Assembly (NCBI RefSeq): GCF_014205335.1
Contig: NZ_JACHNH010000001.1
Span: 5,512,501-5,576,500, forward strand
Length of the DNA: 64,000 bases
Direction: 5' to 3'
Origin: Amorphoplanes digitatis
Lineage (GTDB): Bacteria; Actinomycetota; Actinomycetes; Mycobacteriales; Micromonosporaceae
Positions within the stretch are counted from its first letter, which is position 1, and each line of letters begins with the position of its first letter. Below are positions 44,142 to 53,789 of the stretch, piece by piece. Position numbers and translations under genes: made by a program. The notes under the pieces were generated by a model that worked only from the letters and a program-made list of their open reading frames with translations, did no database searches and was not told the DNA's origin.

Positions 44142-46994
44142 ATGGCTCCGCGGCGTTCCCCAAAGGCCACTCGCGGCAACGGCCGGGGACATAACGTCGC
44201 TCTTGTGACTGCGGATGATTCCGCGCCGGAGGACCCCGTGCCCGGAAGGGCACTGCGCCGGATCTGGCGCTGGCCGGTGCGGTGGCTGCTGGCGGGCGGC
44301 TTCGGTATCGCCGCGGCGGGGTTGATCCTGGTCGCGTTCAGCTCGTACGGGCGGATCGACTCGCTGGTCACGAATCAGGTGCCCGTGGCGCGCGCCAACG
44401 AGGTGATGCACCGCGTCGACATCGTCCGGTCCGACGTACAGGACGCCGAACGTGGCCAGCGCGGCTTCATCATCACCGGCCAGGAGGAGTACCTGGCGCC
44501 CTACCATCGGGCGCTCGGCAGGATCGACGAGAGCGTGGTACGCCTGCGGCAGCTCACGGCCGGCGACCCGGAACAGCAGCGGCTCCTGTCCGACCTGGAC
44601 GAGGCCCTCGGCGACAAGCTGGCCGAGATGAATCAGACGATCACGCTCCGGCGCGAGCAGGGTTTCGAGGCCGCCCAGCAGTTGGTACTCACCCAGCGCG
44701 GCACGCGGGCGATGAGCCAGATCGAGGCGCTGCTGCTACAGATGCACGCCTATCAGGACCACCAACTGCAACAGCTGCAACGGATCAGCACCGCGCGCGC
44801 GGAGGCCACCCAGCGGTTGATCATGTGGACGTCCCTGCTGAGCCTGCTGGTCGTCGCGGCCGTCGGGTACACGGTGACCCGCGCGGTGAGCGTGCCGGTC
44901 GGCCGGGTGACGACGGCGGCCAGGCGGATCATCCGCGGCGACCTGGCGGAGCGGGTCGACGCGACGGGTCCGTCCGACCTCGCGGAGATGGCCACCCTGG
45001 TCAACACCTCGATGGAGGTCATGGCGTCGGCCCGGGACGAGGCCGTGGCGGCCACCACGGCGAAATCCGCCTTCCTGGCCACGATGAGCCACGAGATCCG
45101 GACGCCGATGAACGGCGTCATCGGCCTGGTCGCGCTGCTGCTGCGCACCGATCTCGACGAGACCCAGCGCCGGTACGCCGAGAGCATCCGCGCCGCCGGC
45201 CGGGCCCTGGTCGCGGTGATCAGCGACATCCTCGACTTCTCCAAGATCGACGCCGGCGCGCTGGTGCTCGACGAGACCGACCTCAACCTCGGCAGCATCG
45301 TCGAGGACGTCCTCGACATGGTCGCCGAGACCGCGCGCGTCAAGAAGCTGGAGCTGATCGGCCAGTGCCACCACGACGTGCCGCAGTGGCTTCGCGGCGA
45401 CCCCGTGCGGGTACGCCAGATCCTGCTGAACTTCACCACCAACGCCATCAAGTTCACCGACCGCGGCGAGGTCTCCGTCGTCATCCGTATGGCGCCGGGA
45501 TCGCCGGCACCGGCCGCCGGGCCGGTAGTCGTCCGGCTCCAGGTCAGCGACACCGGGATCGGCATCAGCCGGGAACTGCACGACCGGCTCTTCGACGCGT
45601 TCACCCAGGCGGACGTCTCCACCACCCGCCGGTACGGCGGCAGCGGTCTCGGCCTGGCGATCTGCCGGGAGCTGGCCACGGCGATGGGCGGCGAGATCGG
45701 CGTGGACAGCGAGCCCGGCCGGGGCAGCACCTTCTGGTGCGACATCCCGCTGAAGCGGGACGCGTCCGCGCGGGCGCCGCAGGCGCACCTGGCGAGCCTC
45801 GCGGGGCTACGGGTGCTCGTGGCCGACGACAACGCCACCACCCGGGAGGTCCTCGAGGAGCAGCTCAGCAGCTGGGCGATGGTGACCACGGCCGTGGACT
45901 CCGGTGAGCAGACGGTCGAGCACCTGTGGCAGGCGTCGATCGCCGGGCGGCCGTACGACGTCGCCCTCATCGACCAGGTCATGCCCGACGGCGACGGCGC
46001 GGAGCTGGCCGCCCGGATCCGGGAGCACCCCGGCATCCCGCCGCTCCCGGTCGTGCTGCTGAGCAGCGAGACCGTGCCGCCCGAGCGGCTGCGGGAGGTG
46101 GGCATCGCCGCCGAGGTCCGCAAGCCGGTGCAGCAGTCCGCGCTGTTCAACACCCTGATCGACATCGCCTGCGAGGAGTCGCCCGCCACGGAGCCCGAGC
46201 CGGCCGACACCGGGCCCGCCGAGCCCCCGCCGGTGCGGGGACGGGTGCTGCTGGTCGAGGACAACGCCACCAACCAGATCGTCGCGGCCGGGGTCCTCGC
46301 CCACCTGGGGTTCGAGGTGGACATCGCCGCCGACGGTGTGCAGGCGCTCGACCGCGGCGCGGACCGCACCTACCTCGCCGTCCTGATGGACTGCCAGATG
46401 CCGCGCATGGACGGATACGAGGCGACGCGCCGATGGCGCGAGCGCGAGGAGCAGGCCGCCGCGCCCGGCGAGCCACCGGCCCGCACCCCGATCATCGCGA
46501 TGACGGCGGCCGCGCTGAAGGAGGACCGCGAGCGGTGCCTCGCCGCCGGGATGGACGACTACCTCAGCAAGCCCTTCGAGCCCGACGATCTCGCCGACGC
46601 CCTCGGCCGCTGGCTGGATCAGGCGGAGCCGGAACCGGCGGAGACGCCCGGGCCGGACCTGCCCGCGGACACGATCGCCCATCGCCTCGCCGACCTGCGC
46701 CGCTACGCGCAGCCCGACACCGTCACGAACCTGATCACCACGTTCCTCGACGAGGCACCGGGCCAGCTCGCCGAGCTGGACCTCGCCGTCGCCGCGGGCG
46801 ACGCCGACGCCGTCCGGTTCGCCGCGCACAGCCTCAAGGGCGCCGCGTCCAACCTCGGCGCCGGCGCGATGGCGTCGGTCTGCGAGATCCTCGAGGCCTC
46901 GGCACTCCACCACGATCTGACCGGCGCACGCGACACGCTCGGCCGCCTGCACATCGAGTTCGCCGATGTCCGAGGAAGGCTCAAATCCGCCTAA
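44142..46994 (+). CDS. Hybrid sensor kinase (CHASE3-HAMP-HisKA-HATPase-REC-REC-Hpt)
   Basis: A 950-residue phosphorelay protein. Two membrane helices (about 47-67 and 230-248) enclose a CHASE3-like periplasmic domain (DAERGQRGFIITGQEEYL). Next come HAMP, HisKA with His317 (MSHEIRTPMNG), HATPase (NAIKFTDRG, SDTGIGIS, YGGSGLGLAI), a first receiver with Asp611 (LIDQVMPDGDG), a second with Asp750 (LMDCQMPRMDG) and an Hpt domain with His896 (AAHSLKGAASNLGA). The first receiver is degenerate around its acidic pair. An alternative start is the GTG at 44205. Confidence 0.93.
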   Translation: MAPRRSPKATRGNGRGHNVALVTADDSAPEDPVPGRALRRIWRWPVRWLLAGGFGIAAAGLILVAFSSYGRIDSLVTNQVPVARANEVMHRVDIVRSDVQDAERGQRGFIITGQEEYLAPYHRALGRIDESVVRLRQLTAGDPEQQRLLSDLDEALGDKLAEMNQTITLRREQGFEAAQQLVLTQRGTRAMSQIEALLLQMHAYQDHQLQQLQRISTARAEATQRLIMWTSLLSLLVVAAVGYTVTRAVSVPVGRVTTAARRIIRGDLAERVDATGPSDLAEMATLVNTSMEVMASARDEAVAATTAKSAFLATMSHEIRTPMNGVIGLVALLLRTDLDETQRRYAESIRAAGRALVAVISDILDFSKIDAGALVLDETDLNLGSIVEDVLDMVAETARVKKLELIGQCHHDVPQWLRGDPVRVRQILLNFTTNAIKFTDRGEVSVVIRMAPGSPAPAAGPVVVRLQVSDTGIGISRELHDRLFDAFTQADVSTTRRYGGSGLGLAICRELATAMGGEIGVDSEPGRGSTFWCDIPLKRDASARAPQAHLASLAGLRVLVADDNATTREVLEEQLSSWAMVTTAVDSGEQTVEHLWQASIAGRPYDVALIDQVMPDGDGAELAARIREHPGIPPLPVVLLSSETVPPERLREVGIAAEVRKPVQQSALFNTLIDIACEESPATEPEPADTGPAEPPPVRGRVLLVEDNATNQIVAAGVLAHLGFEVDIAADGVQALDRGADRTYLAVLMDCQMPRMDGYEATRRWREREEQAAAPGEPPARTPIIAMTAAALKEDRERCLAAGMDDYLSKPFEPDDLADALGRWLDQAEPEPAETPGPDLPADTIAHRLADLRRYAQPDTVTNLITTFLDEAPGQLAELDLAVAAGDADAVRFAAHSLKGAASNLGAGAMASVCEILEASALHHDLTGARDTLGRLHIEFADVRGRLKSA

Positions 46995-47051
46995 AGCACT
47001 ATAAAAGTCAGCTACCATTCATCGTTACGCGTCTCGAGATGGGAACTTGCG

Positions 47052-49094
47052 ATGAGCACCGTCCTCGTCGTCGATGACCAGAGAGCCAACCGTGAGCTGG
47101 TCCGCGACATCCTGACCTACCGCGGGCACACGGTCATCGAGGCGCACGAGGGCGGCGAGGCGCTCGGCCTGGCGCACGCCCGGCACCCCGACCTGGTGCT
47201 CACCGACGTGCTCATGCCCGGCATGGACGGCTACCAGCTCGCGCAGGAGCTCCGCGCGGCCCCCGACACCGCCGACACCCCCATCGTCTTCCTCACCGCC
47301 AACTACCTGCCCGCCGAGGCGCAACCCGTCGCCGAGGCCTGCGGCGTCGCCGACGTCCTGCTGAAGTCCACCGACCCGCAGACCCTGCTGCGCACCGTCG
47401 ACCGGGCGATCGCCACCGCCGCCGGGACGCACACCAGCTTCGACGCCGACCACGCCGCCCGGGCACGCCGGCGGGCCGTCGACGCGAAACTGCTCGAACG
47501 CACCAACGTGCTCGCCGAGACCGCGGCCCGCTTCCAGCTGATGGCCGACCACTCCCCCGTCGGCACCGTCTTCGGCGACCGGCACGGCCACGCCAACTAC
47601 GTCAACGGCAGGTTCGTCGCCATCATGGGCATGCCCACCGACGAACTGCTCGGCCTGCGCTGGCTGCGCTGCGTCGCCCCCGACCGGCGCGAGGCCATCC
47701 TCGCAGTGGTCGGCGGCCGCGGGCAGGCAGGCGGGCAGCACCAGTTCCGCGGCCAGGTCACCCTGCCCGACAACCGCCAGCGCTGGCTGCACGTCAACGT
47801 CCAGTCGATCCCGGACAGCGCCGCGCACGGCTTCATCGCCACCGTCGACGACATCACCGCCGCCGTCGAGACCGAGCAGCAGCAACAGGAGTGCGAGCGC
47901 AAGCGCTACGTCGACGCCCGCATCCAGGCCGCCCAGCGCCTGGAGGGCCTCAGCCGCCTGGCCGGCGGGGTCGCACACGACTTCAACAACATCCTCGGCG
48001 CGATGCTCGGCTTCGAGGGCCTGATCACCGACACCGTCACCGAACTCACCCAGACCGGCACGCTGCCGGCCGACACCGGCCGCATGCTGCTCAACGACCT
48101 CGGGCAGATCCGCAAGGGCGGGCGCCGGGCCACCGACCTCACCCAGCAGCTGCTCACGTTCGGCAGCCGCAAGCAGCTGTCCGTGACCCCCATGGACCTC
48201 AACGAGGCGATCCGCGAATCCAACGACCTGCTGGCACCCAGCATCGGCCGGCAGGTCGGGGTCATCACCCACCTGGCACCGGACCTGCGCCCGATCCTCG
48301 CCGAACCCGTAAACGTCGGCCAGATCCTGCTCAACCTCACCATGAACGCCCGCGACGCGATGCCCGCCGGCGGCACCCTCACCATCACCACGTCCACCAT
48401 GGACGTCCGCGGCGACGACAGCCCCGACGCCGGCCTCCCACCCGGCCGGTATGCCCGGCTCACCCTGCGCGACACGGGCAGCGGGATGACACCCGAGATC
48501 CTCGACCGCGCCCTAGAACCCTTCTTCACCACCAAGCCCAAGGGCACCGGCGCCGGCCTCGGCCTCGCCACCACCTACGGCCTGGTCAACCAGCTCGGCG
48601 GCTCACTGCGCATCGAATCGGACCCGGAGCACGGCACCACGGTCACCATCCACCTGCCCACCACCGAACACGCGGTCGAGACCCCGCCACCGGCACCCGG
48701 CACCCCGGCCTCGGGCGGCCACGAGACAATCCTGGTCGTCGACGACGAGCCCGGCATCCGCGAAACGGTAGCCCGCAACCTGACCCACGCCGGCTACACC
48801 GTCATCACCGCCGCCGACGCCGACGAGGCACTGACCGTCGCCGCCGACCACGACACCATCGACCTCCTGCTCACCGACGTCGTCATGCCCGGCACGACGG
48901 GCCCAGACCTGGCCCGCCGCTTCGCCACCGACCGCCCCGCCAGCCGGGTCCTGCTGATGTCCGGCTACGCCGAAGGCCTCATCGACCACCACGGAATGCT
49001 CCCACCCGGCACCACCCTGCTGGCCAAGCCCTTCACCGCAACCCAACTCCTCACCGCGGTCCGCACCGCCGTCCAATCCCACCAACCGACGTAA
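47052..49094 (+). CDS. Hybrid kinase (REC-PAS-HisKA-HATPase-REC)
   Basis: A 680-residue cytosolic protein with no membrane helix. N-terminal receiver with Asp52 (LTDVLMPGMDG), a linker helix, a PAS domain (RFQLMADHSPVGTVFGD), histidine kinase core with His309 in LAGGVAHDFNNILG, ATPase motifs (NLTMNARDAMPAGG, DTGSGMTPE, GTGAGLGLATTYGLV) and a C-terminal receiver with Asp609 (LTDVVMPGTTG). The AHDFNN box places it in the NtrB-like class. It lies 57 bp after the other hybrid kinase and probably works in the same phosphorelay. Confidence 0.93.
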   Translation: MSTVLVVDDQRANRELVRDILTYRGHTVIEAHEGGEALGLAHARHPDLVLTDVLMPGMDGYQLAQELRAAPDTADTPIVFLTANYLPAEAQPVAEACGVADVLLKSTDPQTLLRTVDRAIATAAGTHTSFDADHAARARRRAVDAKLLERTNVLAETAARFQLMADHSPVGTVFGDRHGHANYVNGRFVAIMGMPTDELLGLRWLRCVAPDRREAILAVVGGRGQAGGQHQFRGQVTLPDNRQRWLHVNVQSIPDSAAHGFIATVDDITAAVETEQQQQECERKRYVDARIQAAQRLEGLSRLAGGVAHDFNNILGAMLGFEGLITDTVTELTQTGTLPADTGRMLLNDLGQIRKGGRRATDLTQQLLTFGSRKQLSVTPMDLNEAIRESNDLLAPSIGRQVGVITHLAPDLRPILAEPVNVGQILLNLTMNARDAMPAGGTLTITTSTMDVRGDDSPDAGLPPGRYARLTLRDTGSGMTPEILDRALEPFFTTKPKGTGAGLGLATTYGLVNQLGGSLRIESDPEHGTTVTIHLPTTEHAVETPPPAPGTPASGGHETILVVDDEPGIRETVARNLTHAGYTVITAADADEALTVAADHDTIDLLLTDVVMPGTTGPDLARRFATDRPASRVLLMSGYAEGLIDHHGMLPPGTTLLAKPFTATQLLTAVRTAVQSHQPT

Positions 49095-49155
49095 CCAGCC
49101 CGCGGCGATTCGGACGTCCGTTGTTCGAGGGCCGGGTGCGCGAGATGATCTTCGG

Positions 49156-49851
49156 GTGGGCACTCGTTTTGTTGGTATCGCCGAGATGGCTGAGGTTCCG
49201 TCGGTCGCTGTCGTGATCGACGTCATGCGCGCCTTCACGGTGACCGCCTGGGCCTTTGCTCAGGGTGCGGAGAAGGTCGTTCTTGCCGGGTCGCTGGAGG
49301 AGGCGCTGACGCTCAAGGCGCGCCATCCGGAGTGGGTCACGCTCAAGGACGGTCCACCGGCACCCGGGTTCGACCTGGTCAACTCGCCAGGTCTGCTGAG
49401 ATCCATGGATCTTTCAGGGCGGACGGTGGTGCAGAAGACGACCAACGGAACGGTCGGCGTCCACGCGGCCAAGGGTGCGTCGTTGCTGGTATGCGCCAGC
49501 TTCGTGGTGGCGGAGGCAACGGCCCAGCTCCTGCGGGAGCACGAAGGTGACGATGTCACGTTCGTCGTCACCGGCGACCACGGCCGGGCCGACGAGGACC
49601 TGTCGTGCGCTCAATACATCGCGCGCCGAGCCGCCGGGGCGAAAGTCGATGCGGCCGGGTTCCTCGATCGTGCTGCCGGCTCCAGTGCCGCCGCCGAGCT
49701 GACGGCCGGAGTGCGGCGTGGCGTTCCAGGCCTGCATGCCGATGACGTAGCGCTCTGCCTGGAGGTCGACCGGTTCCCCTTCGCCATGGTGGTGACCCTC
49801 GAAGACCCGCACGTGGTCCTGCGTCCGCGTGTGATCGACGCGGCAGACTGA
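49156..49851 (+). CDS. 2-phosphosulfolactate phosphatase (ComB) family protein
   Basis: A 231-residue member of the ComB family (PF04029). Motifs: VAVVIDVMRAFTVTAWAFAQGA, LKDGPPAPGFDLVNSPG, VVQKTTNGTVGVHAA and FVVTGDHGRADEDLSCAQYI. The methanogen enzyme acts in coenzyme M synthesis; in actinobacteria the physiological substrate is unknown, and no sulfolactate genes are adjacent. The GTG at 49156 precedes the conserved region by about 17 residues. Confidence 0.85.
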   Translation: MGTRFVGIAEMAEVPSVAVVIDVMRAFTVTAWAFAQGAEKVVLAGSLEEALTLKARHPEWVTLKDGPPAPGFDLVNSPGLLRSMDLSGRTVVQKTTNGTVGVHAAKGASLLVCASFVVAEATAQLLREHEGDDVTFVVTGDHGRADEDLSCAQYIARRAAGAKVDAAGFLDRAAGSSAAAELTAGVRRGVPGLHADDVALCLEVDRFPFAMVVTLEDPHVVLRPRVIDAAD

Positions 49852-50121
49852 CGTCCACCGGTTCTGCGAGTAGGAACGGATCGGCCACCTCGCGGAGCGG
49901 GAGTGGGTGTGACCGGTGCCGGTCGCCGATTCGGTTCGGTGCGCCTTGCGGTGGCGCGATATCGCCCGTCTGCGCATTCCCTCGGGATTCGCGCGGCCTC
50001 CGGCCCGTCAGGCTTCGCTCCCAGGACCTCCACCGCGAAGACATGCCACTCACAGGTTCGGCTGCGATTACCGGCCCGACGTGGCCGATCCAGCAGGCGC
50101 AGAAGTCGCGCTCAGCGTCTG

Positions 50122-51495
50122 TCAGCGAGTCTCACCTGGCGATCGACTTCCTCTGACGGGCACGTCCGGGCGGACCCCACCCGCCCAGCGGCCCCGCCCG
50201 GCGCGCGCGTCGGCCGGTTTCGCCTGGCAGGCGGCTTCGGTCGACGGATGCGCCAGCGCAGGTTCCGCCCGGCCCGGAGTCCCTTCCGGGTAGCGCATCT
50301 GAGCGGGCTTCGGGTGGCGTGCAGTCTCGCCCGGCGGATGCGCCGGTGCAGATTCCACCCCGTCCGTGGCCCCTTCCGACGAGCACACGCTGGTCGATTT
50401 CGCGCGGCGGGCGGACTCGCTCGGCGGATGCGTGCGGGTAGATCCCACCTGACCAGCAGTCCATTCCGCCGGACGCCTCTGGGTGGGCTTCGCCTGGTCC
50501 GCGGGTCCGTTCCGCAGATGCGCCTTGGCCGGTTTCGCCGGGCCGCCGGCCACGTCCGGCAAGCATGTCAGGGCTGGTTTCGCCTGGCAGGCAGCCACGC
50601 CCGGCAAGCATGTCAGGGCTGGTTTCGCCTGGCAGGCAGCCACGCCCGGCAAGCATGTCAGGGCTGGTTTCGCCTGGCAGGCAGCCACGCCCGGCAAGCA
50701 TGTCAGGGCTGGTTTCGCCTGGCAGGCAGCCACGCCCGGCAAGCATGTCAGGGCTGGTTTCGCCTGGCAGGCAGCCACGCCCGGCAAGCATGTCAGGGCT
50801 GGTTTCGCCTGGCAGGCAGCCACGTCCGGCAAGCATGTCTGGGCTGGTTTCGCCTGGCAGGCAGCCTCGTCCGACGAATGCGTCTGGGTAGGTTCCACCT
50901 CGCCAGGGATCCCGCCAGGCGAGCATGTCCGGGCCGGTCTCAGCCGACAAGAAGCCTTGCTCGGCAAACGGGCCCGGGTAGGTTCCGACTCGCAGGCGAT
51001 CCCCTTCGGCGAGCGCGCCCTCGTCGGCTCCGCCGGGCTAGCGGACTCGTTCCGCGGATGCGCCGTGGTCGGTTCGCCGGGTCGGTTCGCCCGGTGGGTG
51101 GTTTGACTGAGCCGGTGCGGCTGACGGGATTCGGTCTTGCCTGGGGGCTCGGTCTGGTTGCTGTCCTGCCTTTCGAGGTGGCGAGGCGGATCGTGGGGGG
51201 TCGAGGTGGTGCGGCCCGGTGCCGGGTGTCGGGTCGGTTTGATGTGGACTGGTTTGGCTGGGCGGCGCGGTTGCGGGACTGCTGGGCGTCGTTCGGCCGG
51301 GAATGCGGTGGGGCGCCCGTCGTCTCGGTTGCGCAGCTGGCGCAGGCGCCGGGCGTGGCGTTGAGTGAGGCCCCATGCGCGGTGTCGCTCGTGGTGGCGG
51401 CGGAACTCGTCGCGCTCGGGAGAGTAGTTGCGGGATGCGGTGCGGTCGCGCATGGCGGCCAATTCGCTGGTGGTGAAGAATTGAAGCTGCCGCAT
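50122..51495 (-). CDS. Hypothetical protein with conserved head and 15-residue repeat tail
   Basis: Open frame of 457 codons from the ATG at 51495. The first 55 residues (MRQLQFFTTSELAAM, YSPERDEFRRHHERHRAWG, RHARRLRQLRNRD) look like a genuine actinomycete protein. After that the sequence becomes Pro/Thr/Arg-rich and then enters exact 15-residue repeats (ACQAKPALTCLPGVA) encoded by the 45-bp minisatellite. Because that repeat has no stop in several frames on either strand, translation of the tail is uncertain. The true gene may be just the N-terminal part extended by repeat growth. Confidence 0.4.
   Translation of the reverse strand: MRQLQFFTTSELAAMRDRTASRNYSPERDEFRRHHERHRAWGLTQRHARRLRQLRNRDDGRPTAFPAERRPAVPQPRRPAKPVHIKPTRHPAPGRTTSTPHDPPRHLERQDSNQTEPPGKTESRQPHRLSQTTHRANRPGEPTTAHPRNESASPAEPTRARSPKGIACESEPTRARLPSKASCRLRPARTCSPGGIPGEVEPTQTHSSDEAACQAKPAQTCLPDVAACQAKPALTCLPGVAACQAKPALTCLPGVAACQAKPALTCLPGVAACQAKPALTCLPGVAACQAKPALTCLPGVAACQAKPALTCLPDVAGGPAKPAKAHLRNGPADQAKPTQRRPAEWTAGQVGSTRTHPPSESARRAKSTSVCSSEGATDGVESAPAHPPGETARHPKPAQMRYPEGTPGRAEPALAHPSTEAACQAKPADARAGRGRWAGGVRPDVPVRGSRSPGETR
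50206..51090. repeat. 45-bp minisatellite array
   Basis: Seven nearly identical 45-bp units run without spacers from 50561 to 50875; unit starts are at 50561, 50606, 50651, 50696, 50741, 50786 and 50831. Diverged units with the same period extend to about 50206 on the left and 51090 on the right. The unit length is a multiple of three, which keeps long frames open on both strands. The identical core implies recent amplification or homogenisation. Confidence 0.93.
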
Positions 51496-51546
51496 GGAAT
51501 TATTATCCCGGACCGGCTGACGCTTGTCCTTTCCGATCCGTTTTAG

Positions 51547-52415
51547 ATCATGCCAACTTATCGACGATGAACACCCTGGCAAGAAATTGATCGCGTGACC
51601 AAACTAACACCACAATAGAGCTCGAAACAGACCCCTCACATGGTCGCCGTTTCGCACGATGCGGCCAGACCATCCGGTGGCCACTTCCATCAGAGCAGGC
51701 GGCCTGAGCTGTTGACATACGGCCCAGACGATCACACTCGCCGCGAGCGAGAATCGCACGCTTCGGCATTCCGCAACCGATCGAGATCATTTCGAGTTTT
51801 GCAATCTTTGTTGCCGACTCGGCAAACCACTGCCGCGTCGGAGCGCAACATCACGTGAAAGTCGGCGAGTATCCGTCGTGGGCCACCTTGAAGCTTGAGA
51901 ATGCAGGATGCCGCGAGGCCGAGGGGAACGAGGCGCGAGAATAGTCGGCGATTTGGCTCATGGTGCACCCCTATTTGGATGGTCGTCGATCTGCGGCCCA
52001 CTGGCGCGGGAGCGGGTGGGAGCGAGGTGTTCGGAGGCGCGCGGTCACCGTGATCGAGATCGGTTGTCCGCTGCTACCTGTGGACGACGATCCGCGGGCG
52101 AGGGCTCCTCGGACGCGACGGCGCCGGCCCTGGTCGGAGTGCCGAACTCCGTGGCCGGTTCCTGGAGCAGGTCAGGCGCCGGTGGTGGCTGCGTGTCGCA
52201 TCGGCTCGTGTTCTGGTGGCGGGTCGGGACCAATGGCTCTGTCCGGGCTGGAGGCGGCGCGTGATGATGGAAGCAGAAGCCCACCGGTACCGGGGTGAAA
52301 GCCTCGGGTGGTGGACACGGCGCGGCGAGTCGGTACGGCCCGCCGAACGGTGTGTCGCCACGGGTTGCCAGAAGCGCCACGCCGGCGGGCTTTCTTCACG
52401 CCAGTGACAGTCCGG
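51547..52415. other. Gene-poor region with an AT-richer segment
   Basis: About 870 bp with no convincing gene. The first 350 bp (to about 51900) are visibly lower in GC than the rest of the window (for example TTGTTGCCGACTCGGC, AACTAACACCACAATAG). Short frames exist at 51908-52298 on the plus strand but lack ribosome sites and family features. It may be the edge of inserted or decaying DNA. Confidence 0.5.
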
Positions 52416-53381
52416 TCAGGGCTCGGCGGTGAGCAGGACCTCGGAGACGTCGCGGCGGGGGGTCGGGCGGCCCGGGTGGCCGTAGCCGAAGCGCAGGGCG
52501 AGTTGCGGTACGCCCGAGCGGCCGAGGGCGCGCCGTAGCTGGTCCCGGGCCGCCGGGACCTCGATCGGCTGGGACAGCATCGACGTCGCAAGGCCCGCGT
52601 CGGTCGCGGTCAGCAGCACCTTTTGCAGCGCCTGGCCCGCGACGATCTGGTCGACCGGGAGGTCGCCGATGACGCCGAGGATGCCGATGAGGGGCTCGGG
52701 CTCGTAGTCGCGGCCGGGGCCGCGCCGGTGGTCGGAGAACGCGCGCTGCGGCAGCAGGTCCTGCGGCTCGGCGGCGGGGGCGCCCGCGGTGACCGGGACG
52801 CCGTCCGGCGCCGCGTCGGCGTGGGTCCAGCCGGCCATCTCCGACTGGTAGCGGACGTCGCGGCGCAGTACCCGGTCCGCGCTGCTGGCGATCTCCGCGA
52901 AGCCGCTGAGCGCCGTCATCCCGACCAGCAGGTCGAGCCAGGCGCCCTCGGAGCGGGCCGCGTCGATCAGTCGCAGCCGGGTCTCGGCGGGTACCGGATC
53001 CGGCCAGAACGGCGCGCGGTTGCTGAAGCGGCGCGGTATGGCCGCGAACAGGTCCACCTCCGCGTAGGTCGCCTCTCGGGCCCGGCCGGGGGTGAGGCGG
53101 GCGATGAGGTCCGGCTCGGATCGGTCCGGGCGCAGCTCGACCGCCGCCGGTGTGCCCGCGGCGGCCAGGGCCAGCCGGGCGTTGTAGAGCGCCGCGCCGC
53201 AGGCGAGCCGTACCGCCCAGCCGGCCCGGTCGGCGACCGGGAGCCGGCGGGCCGGGTCCGCGAGCACCTCGATCGCGCCGGCGCGCAGGCGGAACAGCCA
53301 CGGCTGGGTGTTGAGCAGGGACGGCGCACGGATACCGGCCCCGGCCGCGCGCAGCAGGTCGGCCTCGGAATATGACGTCAT
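52416..53381 (-). CDS. Acg-family nitroreductase-like FMN protein
   Basis: A 321-residue protein of the Acg (Rv2032-like) branch of nitroreductases, two nitroreductase half-domains in one chain. Features: AGIRAPSLLNTQPWLFRL (flavin phosphate contact), VRLACGAALYNARLALA, RFSNRAPFWPD, and AGQALQKVLLTATDAGLATSMLSQPIEV. In Mycobacterium tuberculosis Acg is linked to dormancy and flavin storage; here no DevR box was found by eye. The ATG at 53381 has GGGAGGGAGA upstream; the frame remains open into the repeat array but that part is not protein-like. Confidence 0.88.
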   Translation of the reverse strand: MTSYSEADLLRAAGAGIRAPSLLNTQPWLFRLRAGAIEVLADPARRLPVADRAGWAVRLACGAALYNARLALAAAGTPAAVELRPDRSEPDLIARLTPGRAREATYAEVDLFAAIPRRFSNRAPFWPDPVPAETRLRLIDAARSEGAWLDLLVGMTALSGFAEIASSADRVLRRDVRYQSEMAGWTHADAAPDGVPVTAGAPAAEPQDLLPQRAFSDHRRGPGRDYEPEPLIGILGVIGDLPVDQIVAGQALQKVLLTATDAGLATSMLSQPIEVPAARDQLRRALGRSGVPQLALRFGYGHPGRPTPRRDVSEVLLTAEP

Positions 53382-53478
53382 TGTGGTCTCCCTCCCGCTG
53401 ATCACGCGGAACCGGCGAAGGCGGCGCCGGCTTCCCGGGCTGACCCGCCTCCCCTCACCCTGCCCGCCGGCCGCCGGC

Positions 53479-53789
53479 ATGTGCAGGGCCGAAGGTCCCG
53501 GCATCACGCCGACCGCCAGCGCGCGCAAGACCGAAGGCCCCGGAATCACGCCAGCCGCCGACGTGCGCAAGACCGAAGGCCCCGGCATCACACCGACCGC
53601 CAGCGCGCGCAAGACCGAAGGCCCCGGAATCACACCGACCGCCAGCGCGCGCAAAGCCGAAGGCCCCGGAATCACACCGACCGCCAGCGCGGGCAAGGCC
53701 CAAGGCCCAAAGCCCAAAGCCCAAAGCCCAAAGCCCCGGCATCACACCGACCGCCGGCGCGGGCAAGGCCGAAGGTCCCGGCGTTACCC
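53479..53789. repeat. 42-bp minisatellite with embedded heptamer repeat
   Basis: Six 42-bp units start at 53479, 53521, 53563, 53605, 53647 and 53689, plus a partial one at about 53759. They share the core GACCGAAGGCCCCGG then ATCACACCGACCGCCAGC. The sixth unit is interrupted by a run of AAAGCCC heptamers (about 53700-53738). The array lies between the Acg-type gene and gerW; the last partial unit overlaps the end of gerW. Confidence 0.92.

Noticed and set aside
50561..50875. Possible CRISPR array
   Set aside because: The 45-bp units follow each other without spacers and no cas gene is in the window; it is a minisatellite.
49903..51546. Plus-strand frame of about 547 codons through the minisatellite
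   Set aside because: It only stays open because the repeat unit is a multiple of three; no ribosome site or protein-like flanks were found.
52416..53717. N-terminal extension of the Acg-type protein through the 42-bp repeats
   Set aside because: A strong ribosome site directly precedes the ATG at 53381, and the extension is only repeat sequence.
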